Source of the DNA: Trichoplax adhaerens | Lineage: Eukaryota; Placozoa; Uniplacotomia; Trichoplacea; Trichoplacidae | Direction: 5' to 3' | DNA: 64,000 nt | Assembly: GCF_000150275.1 (NCBI RefSeq) | Contig: NW_002060943.1 | Span: 1,732,628-1,796,627, forward strand | Part shown: piece after piece, positions 48,926 through 60,827 of the stretch | Layout: each line of letters starts with the position of its first letter | How positions within the stretch are numbered: position 1 is the stretch's first letter | The notes under the pieces: generated by a model | Seen by the model: the letters and a program-made list of their open reading frames with translations, nothing else | What the model was told of the DNA's origin: nothing | The model's database searches: none | Program-made: the position numbers and the translations under genes

Positions 48926-51900
48926 ATTTGAAATATCCAGCCCTATTTGGCTGTAGAAAGATCTTAACATATTGCTAGATACACTTACGATAGGATACAT
49001 GCGTATCATTCGTCAACTTATTTCACCATCATGATATTAAGTTAATAACCATGTCGGTGTTTGTAGTCGCCAGTTATATCTTCTTCTATAATGTAATTAG
49101 GGTAGGTACGCATCTAAATCAGCACAAAATTCTGCTTCTTTACCCGTAATATGAACTTCATGCCCTTGGAGATATATTTATATATAATGTACAGCATTTC
49201 AAATCATGTACTGCAATTGGACACACTGACAGAATATTGCATTTGTCAATTTATCTCTTATTATTAATACGGAATAATACGTTAGTCTGCAAGGCAGTTT
49301 ACTGCACACTTGAATTGATATTAATGCAACATACGTTTAGAAGACTTAAGAAAATTAATAATATTGAAAACTTATGCGAATTTCTTCTAATTTTTTCTTT
49401 TATGAAATGATTCATTATGTTAACCATGAGCAAACGCCTTACCAATTAATATTGTGGTAAAATATGTTAAATTCTACCGAAAAGTGTTTAATAAAGCCAG
49501 TAGAAATATAGCGAATATTTTCATAGGTCATGCATGTTATGCTAACTTTTACAATGGTATATATTACACTCTAATATAAAGGCATACAAGAAGTTTTTAG
49601 AAATGCATGATATACCATACTAAACTCTGGTATGGAGGTATTTATTGAAATCATATTAATTCACTTCATATATTCCAGTACAAATATATATACAGTTTGC
49701 TTAAATATGATACCTATTCGGCTTATGAATAAATGAAATCGGTTACTATTTCAGTACCATGACATAAAAAATTTCTAATTTTCCTCAAAAATATGACTAG
49801 TTTATGCGAACCAGCGGGCACTATGCCTGTATACTTGATCTACTAGAATCTAGTACGAAGGTATCAATTGGAGCCGTTAGGAATATATGATATTAAAGTA
49901 CTCGTATGCCAGATACTGTACCGTACAATTCCAATAAAGCTACATGGACACTTTTATCCATCAACAACGAAGGTATTAATTGCAATATGAACCAATTTTA
50001 GGTGGCTAATATCGTTGCAACAGTATTTCTGGTTCGCAGTCCTCAATTTAAATTTGATGATCAACGCAAGGATACTAGTACAGTAGAATTTCGAAATAGT
50101 AGAATGAGGAAATCAGAGTATTAGTTAGATACACATAATATGATACTTTATTGGACTCGTACTAATACAATTGCTCTAAGCTATACTATTTACAAACAGA
50201 ACGGCGATAGATGATTAAAATGTTAGTAAAAATGAGTGCATTTATTGCTAGATTTAATATAATTATTTAAATTACTTAATATTCATAAAGGATAATAGGC
50301 AGTAAATCAAACGAACTGAAATTTCCTGTAGACTTAGGCACTCTAGTGTACAGATAGATTACTGGAAAGAAACTCTGGAGTACGGTGGTCTATATAAATA
50401 AAATGGCTACTGCTGTAGAGTATCTACGTTAAAACTGTCTTTCGAATAGTGCCTGGAAGAATCTCAGTAAACAGAAACACTAGTACATAGAGGAAATATG
50501 AACTAACTTATATGATACTTATTTTCCGAAACGACTTGAAGAAAGATTTTTAACTGTCAGTAGCTCTTAGCGATCCATATGAATAAATGCGACCATTAAT
50601 TAGCTAGAAACAGTAATTCTAATTCACAGATGAGTAAATGAAAAATCAGTAAGTAAAAAAATTGAAAACTGACCATATCAATCTCTTCATGTCGGTATAT
50701 CATTACTTTAAATATAACGGTAACTAAGCAGTAGAAAATTTAGATCATCTGTTATCATCAGCCAAAGCACAATTTCTGCATTAGCTAATAGCAGATCAGC
50801 TTATAAACGCATCTCTGAAGGCTCTCTATACGCTGTATCTTGATTATACCTTCCTATTAATAATATAGCAATACATCCTGTGCATCCAAAATTTAAAGCT
50901 TTATGCAAAATACTCTCTAAATGCACATCAAAATTTAAAGCTATAGACAGAGTATTCTGTACGAAAATTTTAATACTTCATCGAGGAATATTCCTGCCAC
51001 TAAAATTAAATGAATAAGTTGCCTGAATTATCGTGCTATTTTGAAGTTGATGGTAATAAAAATAGCGTACATTGTAGGCCATGACTTCTTAGCTGTTAGT
51101 ACGGTTTCAATCCGTAATTGAAATATTAAGAAAAATTAGCCCATTAAACCGTATAAGATTATTGAGAATCAGCTCATAAGGATAATTCTACTGTATCTAC
51201 CCTATTGTGACTAAAACACGTTTTTATATTAACTATTATCGCAGTGGCGCGTTTACGGATTCGGAAAATTGACACTATGAAATATTCATCAAAACCAGAA
51301 GAGCCTTCAATATAAATTGATAATGTTTAAATACACGTCATTGGTTTTGAGGAGCACGCTTAAAACTTTGTTTATTCATAGCATCAAGGGTGAGCATATT
51401 GACACGAAAGCATACTGTCGATTCTCAAGCTAATCTCTATGAATCGACAATAAGATACCTTAATTTTCTATGAATCCATTACTAAGTTCATTATCATGTT
51501 TACATGAAATTTTTAATGATTTATTTGACTTTAACGATCATTAGCGCTAATGCTATGTATACAAGCTAAAATAATCTCATCAACTATTTACGACATAATA
51601 TCACTGAAAGATTGCATCTGAAAAACTAAATTGGATCATGTCTGCATAATTTAGCAGTTGATCTTCTACATTCTAAAGGAAACAGGTTATACTAACCTAT
51701 TTATTTGCAGTATTTTGCTTTTCTAGGCTTTTTATATGCAAAGTTGTTATTTTGGATATATTCAGATAGATAGGTTTAGTCTTAGTGGATAAATAACAAC
51801 CTACAAAGCCGTATTTGTTTTACCTACCGTATATAATAAACAGACGATTGTAAATAATTTTATGAGACTATGTCAATAAACTAATTACTGGTTTACAAAA

Positions 51901-52279
51901 TCGTAATTAATGACTCAAAAGTTAATCCTATAATTCCATCATATAATTATGCTAATGCCTACTTTATGGTTGAAATAATGCGACAGAAAGCATTTATTTG
52001 GATGATTACGTGACTACGGCCTATCAACATATTCTAGCGTTAAAAATGGATCGAGGACATGTCAAATCAGGTCACAGTCATCTATTATTTTATTAATTTT
52101 TACGAGGAAATAGCGGAATAAATGAACTAATCATGTAATAAACACACTATAGGATTAAATATTTTTATAATCATAATCAGCCCTCCTGTTACCTTAACAC
52201 CTTTTCTAAACCTTAATCCTATAGGAAAACGCCATACTTTAAAAAAGGTAAAGTTACATGATCCATTTCATGAAATAGA

Positions 52280-52625
52280 ATGCTGCAATATTAACAAGGG
52301 CGATATAATCATCATCTATCCGACGCTCAATCTATCCTACTTCTTGTATCTGTACTATCATCATAGAAGAGCAAGGTCTTGCAGGGCAAACAACTACTGC
52401 TATATCCTGTTGAGCTAAAAGTTAAAGCTTAACTACATGAGCAAGGGCAATAGGATCATCTCTCACCTCCAATTCACGATCCGTTCTACTATTATCGCAT
52501 CTATGCTTAATTCCACCTGATCATGTGGATGCTTTAGTTGCAATATCCTAATGAGCTAAATTGAGCTTAGGTATATTAACAAGAAAGTGTAGTCATTACC
52601 CTAAATTTGAGTTCTGCTCATTTAT
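52280..52625. repeat. Diverged tandem repeat, about 145-bp unit
   Basis: Related starts at about 52290 (TAACAAGGGCGATA), 52438 (GAGCAAGGGCAATAG) and 52579 (TAACAAGAAAGTG). Units end in similar CCTGTTGAGCTAAA / CCTAATGAGCTAAA words. Confidence 0.5.
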
Positions 52626-52859
52626 TTATTTTTAATTTATTTCAAATAGAGCTAATTATTAATCAGTGAATTATAAAAACTTGCTTTCGTTTTATTTGAT
52701 TCATACATAGGAATCCAATACTCTTATTTCTCGTAGTAATTCCTTACTACACTAATTATTTGGTGAGGATCTGGTCTAAAGCTTCATCATCATACTAAAC
52801 ACTAACACATCCTAGAATCGCTAAATTCTATATTGAATAGATTAACTTTTTATTGTCTA

Positions 52860-53480
52860 TACAAATGGAAGGCCTTGCTTAGCCATTCCACATTAAATAT
52901 AAATTTAATACAGGACAATCGCCTACCGATGACTATTAAAATTTATGTTATCTATTTTCTGGTAATGTAGGCAAAATGATCACCACTAAATTAAGAGCTA
53001 ACCTATCTTAGTAGACCTTACGTATCAAATAAACGAATCCGTCATATATGCAAAAATATATGTCATGATTAGTTATTCGAAACTAAATATATATTTAATA
53101 CAATTTAAACGTTTGTCGTTAACCATTTTATATATCATGTAACAATTTTGTTGAATAATTGATAACTATACGGCCAAGCTACCTGTACCGTCCTTAAATG
53201 CTAAAACATCTTCTTACGTCTAAATTATATATCAAGAAAATTAATCTGTTGTATATATATACTGTACGTTCGCCGTAACAACAGATAGAACGCCATGATT
53301 GCCTATTCAATATTGCATATAAACTTAATATACTCCAACTGTCTAACGATGACTCTTTTATTTACGAGTGTATCACGTAACCATTAATTCTATATTAATT
53401 ATCTGATGACAATGTGATCAAAAACGTTGGGAAAAATACTAAGTACCATATCTTGCTACGTCTAATAAACAGCCCCATTT
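52860..53480. repeat. Diverged direct repeat, about 425-bp unit
   Basis: The segment from about 52866 (GGCCTTGCTTAGCCATTC, then CGATGACT) resembles the one from about 53290 (CGCCATGATTGCCTATTC, then CGATGACT). Both continue to ACGTNNNNAATAAAC-like ends. Many substitutions suggest an old duplication. Confidence 0.45.
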
Positions 53481-54510
53481 AAATTGTGTTAAGTAAATTT
53501 TTTAATAAGGAAATTAGCTTGTAAGCAAATGTGGTGATGAGGAAGAAAGGATTTAAGTAGTAAATAAGAAGGAAATATAAACGGTACAGGATGGAAATTT
53601 CGCGCAGTTTATAAAGGTTAGAATGAGTCTTCATCATATAGAAATCAGGAATTGTATTGGAAGAATGATAGCAAAATAAAGAACTATGATCGCCGTATAC
53701 TCTGGATTTAATATCTATGCTATATATATTAAACAGGTAATGAATAGTATGAAAGTATATTATAAGGTAGTGGCTAAGAGCTCTTCACAAACATGTTTAC
53801 GAAAGTGTTCGAGACTAACGAGAGCATTCAAAGAAGATTAATAACCCAAGAATCGAAATAGATATGGCTAAATTTGATATCAAGTAGATTTATATTTTAT
53901 GATAAAAATCATTAGGTCATAGAGATCATTGCGATATTGAATTGAAGTTGAATATAGTCGATTTGCTTGACGATAGTCATTTTATCTATCTCTTGCTTCA
54001 ACTCATTTTATGATTAATATTTGATGAAGTTCCGAGCAAAAATATCTTCCCATACTAATTTTCTACCGTATACTCATATACTAGTAGAAGGTCATGGTTA
54101 TAAATTAGAAATGGCCTTAATTAATTTACAGTCTATCTCATTTCTATTTAAGTCATTTTATCCTTATATCATTACAGGTAAAAAGAAATATTTTCACCGC
54201 AATGGATAATATCCGTAAGCAATGTTGATCGCTAGAGCATAATGTGTAATTGAATTCTGACATATCGTCAGTCAGATCTGTTGTCTAATTTATCTGACTT
54301 TCATGACAATCAATCCTTAATTGTCGCCCATTACCAGCGCTTATTTGATTAAGATTTACATTTTAATCATTCTAATTCAATCATTAAACAAATTATTCGG
54401 TAAACAGTAAGAGCGGTAAATTGTTGACATAAGGAAAGATAATTGACTTTGATTGGATTAAAATCAATCTTTGAATTAGAATGATCTCCTAATTCGACTC
54501 TCTCAAAGCT

Positions 54511-54517
54511 TATAAAA
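54511..54517 (+). promoter_or_regulatory. TATA box of the lysozyme gene
   Basis: TATAAAA followed by GAGAGAGG, 74 bp before the ATG at 54585. The spacing would give a 5' UTR of about 45 nt. The match to the consensus is perfect. Confidence 0.6.
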
Positions 54518-54584
54518 GAGAGAGGAGATTGATTTCTAATTTATATCTAATTCGACTAGCTTAATAGATAGGCTGTCTAGTAAC

Positions 54585-57410
54585 ATGATGAAGTCTGTAA
54601 TTCTTTTATCCGCTTTTGTCGCCGTGGGTAAGAATTATTTTACAAGGGTTAAATTTCTTTCTTGATTTCAATTCGTGTTTTCCAACGGGCTATTAGTATT
54701 GTAGAAGAGTTAATTGTGTAAGATACATCTTTTTTCTATACTATTGAGCATGATTAATTAAAATCTTAATATGAATCGAATCCATTACCGCATATAAATT
54801 AATGATCCTTGCTTTTTTCTCTTAGCTTTTGCCGCACTTAATGACGACTGTAATGCTGGTCAAGGTTCTTGCCAATATGATTCTCAATGTTATACCGGCA
54901 CTCCAGCCAGTGGATTATGTCCTTACGATCCCAGTAACGTCAAATGTTGCCCAAAAGTCGGTAAGATATAGCTAGAAATACCATCAATCTCTACCTTTAG
55001 GATTATTATGCATAGTGTAGTATGAATTGCTACAATTTAAACATTCCGCTGTAACTATGCTGAAGGTTTCTACTTCGCATGACATAAAATTGTACCTACA
55101 AGTGGTTTATTAACCAATTTAAATTGCTCGTGAGCATGCTTTTACAGCAAATGCAGAAATGCCATAACTTACTCTAGAGGGGGTCATCATTTAATGGCTT
55201 AGGAAAAGTAAAAAGGAAATATTTAAAATTAGATTCTATCGTTCATCATCATAATTAATTATTTATTGAATTATGAATTTAAAACCCTAGAATATTTCTA
55301 TAACAGGACTTCCTTTTCCTCATTTTCAATGTTGTAATATCGTTTGTAATCATTAATAATATTAATCCAATTATTGTCCGCAAAAATAGCTTTTTTAGAA
55401 TTATAATAGTTGCTCGTACTACATAGTAATGTAGACTAGCAATTCCATATTTTTTAAGGATATTATCTGCGAAAAAAAGGACCACCAAAATTTATTAACT
55501 AAATTATTTTCCGCAAATATAACTTTTTTCAGAATCTTAATATTTTGTTATACTTCATTATGATGTAGACTAGCAATTCAATATTTTCAAGCATATTATT
55601 TACGAAAAAATAAAATACAAAAATTATTTACCCAATTACTCATCCGCAAAAAAAAACTTTCTCCAGAATCTTAATAGTCAATTGTGCTCATTACTATGTA
55701 AATAGCAATTCATTATTTTTAAGGGTATTATCTACGAAAAATGGACTACCAAAAATTATTTACACCATTATTCTCCGCAAAGATTACTTTTTCCGTAATC
55801 TTAATAGTCATTTGTACTTTATCACGATGTAGACTAGTAATTCAATATTTTCAAGCATATTATCTACGGAAAAATAGATTATTTCAAACTCTTTCTAAAA
55901 TAATTTGGCGGATGACTATATCCTGCGTCTATTTCTATCTACTTTAATTGCATTTTCTAAATCATTTAACCAAGATTATCCTTGAATATCGTTCACTTTA
56001 GGTCAAAGCTGTAAAAGTAGCACTGGCAACTGCATGTTGACAACCCATTGCGGTGGTACAACCTATTCTGGCTACTGTCCAGGCCCTTCTAGTGTTCGCT
56101 GTTGCGTCTCCAGTAGCGGTAGTGGCGGTAGCTACCCAACTAAATACGGTGATTTCATGAGAATCAACCCCAGTGGTGCATCATCAGCTACTGCTAGACA
56201 AGATGGTCTTTCATACTCTGGTGTTGCTGCATCAAACAAATTGGCTTCTAACGATTATAACCGATGTCTCCGATACAAATCACAGTTCCAAAGTGCTAGC
56301 TCAAGCACTCAAATCCCAGTTGGTCTTATCACCGCTATAGCCAGCCGTGAATCTCGTTGTGGTGGTGCTTTAGATTCTAATGGATATGGTGATCATGGTA
56401 ATGGATATGGTTTGATGCAGGTAAATCTAGACGATAGTTATATCATTTAAAATACAGAGTTCTAATTATGATTATTTGCCTATACTCTATAGTTCGTTCA
56501 TTTCATGTGATATCGAGAGATCATGACCTAGTATTTAGATTACAAGATGAGTATAGCAGATTAGCGTTCTTCTATAGAGAATAAAAGTTTCATTAATTTA
56601 TAGACAATCAATGGAATGAAAATAAACCAAATTTTTAGATACGTATGTAGTGTCATGAAGCCAAACCAAAGCTTAAGATCATTTCACGTATCTAGACTAT
56701 GATCGCAAAAATTTCTGATTAATTTAAACGTTATAATTCCATTGCATAAGCTTTTAAATATGGAAATAAAGTCATGATACTAAACTTCAAGAGATTATGA
56801 CTCAGTGGTTAGATTATATAATAGGCATAGCAGATTTAGCAATCTTCTACAGAGAATAGAGTTTCATTAATTTGCAAAGATAATCCATGAAATAAAAACC
56901 AATCAGATTCTCTCTCGATTCAAATTTTTTATGCAGTAATATGAAATCAAACTAAAGCTTACGATCATTTCTTGTACCTAGACTACGATCGTAAAAATTT
57001 CTTATTTACTAGGACATTATGTTGCATATGGCTCTAAAATATGGAAATAAATAAGCAGACTAAACAAAAATCTTCTCAAAATAGGTGGATAAAGTCGTAT
57101 TTGCTCCTATAATTGTTATTATTTCTTTGAATAGGTCGATAAACGTTATCATTCTCTACAAGGTGGACCATACAGTTCAACTCATATCTCCCAAGCTACT
57201 AACATTTTGATCAGTTCCATCAACGGTGTTGCTAACAATCATAGATCCTGGACCAAAGAACAACAAATGCAAGGTGGTGTTGCTGCCTATAACTTTGGTG
57301 TTAGCAATGTGCAAAGTATTGGTGGTATGGATATTGGTACTACTGGCAACGATTACTCCAATGATGTCGTTGCTCGTGCTCAATGGTTCCATAATAATGG
57401 CTTCAACTAA
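54585..57410 (+). CDS. Secreted goose-type (GH23) lysozyme with two N-terminal Cys modules, 290 aa
   Basis: Exons: 54585-54627, 54826-54960, 56002-56420, 57135-57410; phases 1, 1, 0; 291 codons including stop. The enzyme should cleave the beta-1,4 bond between MurNAc and GlcNAc of peptidoglycan, outside the cell or in a digestive compartment. A signal peptide (MMKSVILLSAFVAVGAFA) ends near residue 18. Two modules with the same cysteine pattern follow: Cys23, 30, 36, 46, 55, 56 and Cys63, 70, 76, 85, 93, 94. The catalytic domain is residues about 104-290: DGLSYSGVAASNK, IASRESR with catalytic Glu176 (goose Glu73 position), GYGDHGNGYGLMQVDKRYH with Asp190 and Asp201, then GGVAAYNFGV and MDIGTTGNDYSNDVVARAQW. 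Cys148 and Cys179 could form one extra disulphide. Exon 2 encodes exactly one Cys module between two phase-1 introns. An antibacterial or food-digestion role is inferred. A TATA box and tight AATAAA signals flank the gene. Confidence 0.95.
55365..55890. repeat. About 132-bp tandem repeat, four copies, in lysozyme intron 2
   Basis: The word CCGCAAA marks copies at 55378, 55511, 55644 and 55775. Each continues through AGAATCTTAATA-like, GATGTAGACTAG and CAATATTTTCAAGCATATTAT-like words. Copies differ by about 10-20 percent by eye. The small ORFs at 55279-55488 (-) and 55741-55947 (+) are repeat-derived. Confidence 0.85.
56510..57062. repeat. About 273-bp tandem duplication in lysozyme intron 3
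   Basis: AGAGATCATGACC at 56517 and AGAGATTATGACT at 56790 begin two diverged copies. Shared downstream words include CATAGCAGATTTAGC-like, AGAGAATA..GTTTCATTAATTT, CTAGACTA.GATCG and AAATATGGAAATAAA. Confidence 0.8.
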
Positions 57411-58772
57411 ATACATGTACAACTACTCAGTTTTCTATTCCACTAAAACAGTCAAATACCCTGTCTGAGGTTTAGATTAATTTACTCTTTGTTCTTGATA
57501 ATACTACTTCAATTGTCGTATTTCTAGAATAAATGTTTGTATTGGAGTAGATAGTTCAATAAAAGCAATTAGCAACTTCTATCAGTTTGTTTTAATAAAT
57601 TCTCCACCTAGTCGAAGTTAGCAGAGCGACTGGTATGTTATACCATAAGGGGAAAATGTAGTAACCTTATACAAGGATCATATCATAAATTTTGATACTC
57701 TCGTACAGTTGCTTTCTTATGTTGCTGATTAATTCTTAGCTTCTTCTGAAATTTATCGTGTTAGTGATCACTACGATTTTTCAGTAGAAGGATCAAACTC
57801 TGGTGTTATTGTTTACATGCGAGTCTAACTTACTATAAATTTATTCTTACCTTCTTACAACATTAGTATCGATGATATTAGGATTTTGTAGTGAAACATC
57901 TGGAATTTGATGCTAAGTTCTCCATAGTGGCAATAATACTAGGATTTTAAGTGGAATACCTTGCTTTATCCTGCAGGCTTATTTCACCATCTTACAGTAC
58001 CGACAATTGTCGTCTCTTTTAGAGTTTTTACCGCGAATTTACAAACTCTAATACCATCACTTGCTTCTATTACATGGTTAATCCCACCTCCTTGTATAAT
58101 AGTACTCTTAGTATTAGTAAAGTAGGAAATGGTATTTTGATCTTTAAGCAGCAGCTGTTATTTTTCCTCTATTTTTAAAAATCGGCTTACTGGCTTAGGT
58201 TGCAGCTTGAATGATAGATTGATTACCGTACGGAATTATTTGTACCCTACCAATGTACCTATCAGCTTAGTAATACAGCTAATACATTTACTTAATGATA
58301 GATATCCATAATATTTTTAGCACTGATGTAAGGGTTCTATTCGATTTAGCAACACTACGCATCTGCTGCCACTACAGCTATCATTTGCATACCGGGTTGG
58401 AAAGCAATAATGAATGTTTATGCAGTATAAAGCATATGCAAATACCTAAATACATTTCACCTAATTGGCTGATAGTGTCTGTAACCAAATTTATTTCAGG
58501 TTGAAAAAAGTTAATTTTACTTCATGCATGCTAATCCATATGCAATGTACTAATATGCTTGAAAGAATAAATGCAGTGCATGCATAATTTTGTTACACCA
58601 AGGGTTGGAATTTCGTATGAGTTTTTAAGGTTACAGTGTAGTAAAATATTTACAGTACCAGATACACTTGATATACATCAGAGTTAATTTAAATTTGATG
58701 CCTGTACGCCCTGTTACTGAAATTTAAAATATTTAAAAATTTGGCAATCGAATCATATGATGCTTCTCATTC
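57411..58772. other. Convergent intergenic region between lysozyme and LYPLAL1 genes
   Basis: It holds the 3' ends of two convergent genes. Beyond the lysozyme AATAAA signals no gene was recognised; the open stretch at 58295-58504 shows no motif. Confidence 0.55.
57528..57563 (+). terminator. Lysozyme poly(A) signals
   Basis: Two AATAAA hexamers, at 57528-57533 and 57558-57563, lie about 120-150 bp after the stop, followed by TGTTT-rich DNA. Confidence 0.6.
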
Positions 58773-60827
58773 CTACTCCGGTAACTTTTGTATAATCCAT
58801 TCTTTTAAGATGTTAATTTCTTCAATTGACATATCATGTTGCAAACCTTCAAACATCTGAAACTGACAATCTATACCTAAAGATTTTAAAGTGTTAGCAA
58901 CAGCTACGCCCCATTCAAACTTGACCAATTCGTCATTATCGCCAGACATAACGATAGCGGACGGAGGTGATCTTTTATAACTGTGCAATTCCTAAAAATG
59001 ACGATAGATTAATTACACTTTCTTTCAGGAACATTATGCCTTCAAAAGATACTATCAAACTATCGAAGTAATAATGAATGTGAATACAGTATTAGATAAT
59101 ACTATAATAACCTTAAATACAGCCGAATCTTTTGGAACAAAGGAGGATAAGGCAAAAATACCACCTAAGCTTCTACTATAGCGATATCCAGCATGCAAAG
59201 CCATAGCACCTCCCATCGAAAAACCACCTACATAAGTAGTACATATTATATACCGTAAGCAAATGAAGCAATTTATAAGATAAAGAACAAGTAGCTAAGG
59301 GGAAGCACTTTTCAAATGAATATTCTAATCATGCCGTATCATCAACATCGACTAGTAAAGCAATAATATGACTAGAAAAAAGATTCGTATTATCTTATGA
59401 ACAATCTGTTTATATAGCACTGCCTAGAAGTAAAGCACTAACATAACTACAGGATCAAGAAGATTATTTTATCTTAATCAAAATCTATTCACCTCTATGC
59501 AATGTCGCGATATCCCTATTAGCTTATGAGCAATCTGTCTATATAGCACTGCCTAGGAGTAAAGCACTAATATATCTACAGGATCAAGATAATTACGTTA
59601 TCTTAATCAGAATCTCTAAGAAAGAAAGCACTATTATAACTACTGGATTAAGATAATAGTATTATCTTATAATAATCTATTCACATCTATGCAATGTTAC
59701 AATATTCCTATTATCGTGACAACCAAAAAAGTTGTATTCACAGCAACAATATCTGAAAGTAGTTGTAGACAATAATAAACTTGATCGATCATTAAAAATT
59801 ATCCTTCCTATTTCAACTTGCATTACCGGCGATTTAATGGTAGTTTTACACTAAATTATCTAGGGAGCGTTGTCTAGATTATTGTTAGCAAAGCAAATCA
59901 ACTTTTAAAATTCCAAATCTAAACAAACGCTGCGATTACAGAATTCTCACCAATGATAATCCTGTGATAGGGAATACCCTGGCGCACTTCATCTTCAATC
60001 AGTTGATGAACTATAGGTTTAAAATTAAGATTTTAGATCAATGTATTAGTTTGAATTGGTCATGAAGAATAGCTGTGTTTGTTACTAGTTAGCTTATCTG
60101 GTTATAAATACTGCACCATAATGAGATAGGCATACGAACAAAGTTTCTACAGAATGCCATTAAAAATCAGTATGTTAACGGAAATTTTGGTAACTGTCGG
60201 TAAACTTACTTCTATCCTTCATGACATCCACAGAATTTAACATTTCAGTGGTATTGGCATCGATGCTACGACGATCGAACCAGACATTGCTGAGTTGGCC
60301 ATTTAAAGGTGTATATGGTTGTTGAGGTCTATGCGAATTGATTGTGATAACATGAAAGAGAGATACTCAATGTTTTTGTCAATCATGATTCGACTATTAA
60401 TATACAAATAAGAGCTGAGCTCTTTTTATCAGCTAATACAGTACAGCAATTCACCAATTCAGGTCAATTTCAGTATCTTCCATCATAAGATCTACTGCGC
60501 TATTCTATATAACTTACAGCTGTATAATATCATACATCATTATCGCACATAAATTGATCTTGAATAGAATGAGCACAAAATCAACTTGTAGAATAGGATT
60601 TCACACGCAAAAGCAAATTAGACTTACGCATGTGGATATACTATTCGTATATGAGGAAATCGAAAGACGCCCTTGACCAAGACATTTAACCAATGACGCA
60701 CACCTACAGCAGTATCCCCAGATCCATGTAAGAATATTACCGTTGCTGTATGTTTCCTACCACTACTATTAGGTACAACTAAACGTTGTAAAGGTTTGAT
60801 GAGAGCTGCAGTCTTTTCTGCAGACAT
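58773..60827 (-). CDS. LYPLAL1: LYPLAL1-type acyl-protein thioesterase-like serine hydrolase, 237 aa
   Basis: Exons (minus): 60628-60827, 60210-60328, 59951-60010, 59112-59227, 58773-58991; phases 2, 1, 1, 0; 238 codons including stop. Human LYPLAL1 is also 237 aa. The alpha/beta hydrolase marks are VIFLHGSGD (residues about 30-38), IVYPHAPQQPYTP, LSNVWFD, the nucleophile motif GGFSMGG with Ser130, SGDNDELV with Asp185 and LQHDMS with His217, which complete the triad. The family removes short or long acyl groups from proteins or small esters in the cytosol. LYPLAL1 itself favours short acyl chains because of its shape; whether that holds here is unknown. The start ATG opens a signal-free N terminus. 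Intron 3 (59228-59950) carries a tandem repeat. Confidence 0.94.
59395..59700. repeat. About 129-bp tandem repeat in LYPLAL1 intron 3
   Basis: TATATAGCACTGCCTAG occurs at 59411 and 59540, each followed by AGTAAAGCACTAA and CTACAGGATCAAGA. A third, shortened copy (AAGCACTATTATAACTACTGG) follows near 59625. CTATGCAATGT occurs twice within the unit ends. Confidence 0.8.

Larger units (their letters stand above)
48925..54584. other. 5.7 kb intergenic region with diverged repeats
   Basis: No coding region recognised. Old, diverged direct repeats are visible: a 46-bp duplication around AAAATTTAAAGCT (50886-50960), a roughly 145-bp unit marked by AACAAGGGC/GCAAGGGC and GAGCTAAA (52280-52625), and a roughly 425-bp unit (52860-53480). 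The right end holds the TATA box of the lysozyme gene. Confidence 0.55.

Noticed and set aside
54585-57410. Recent bacterial transfer as origin of the lysozyme gene
   Set aside because: It has three introns, a TATA box, eukaryotic poly(A) signals and an animal-like g-type core (GTTGNDYSNDVVARAQW); an ancient transfer cannot be excluded but nothing local supports a recent one.
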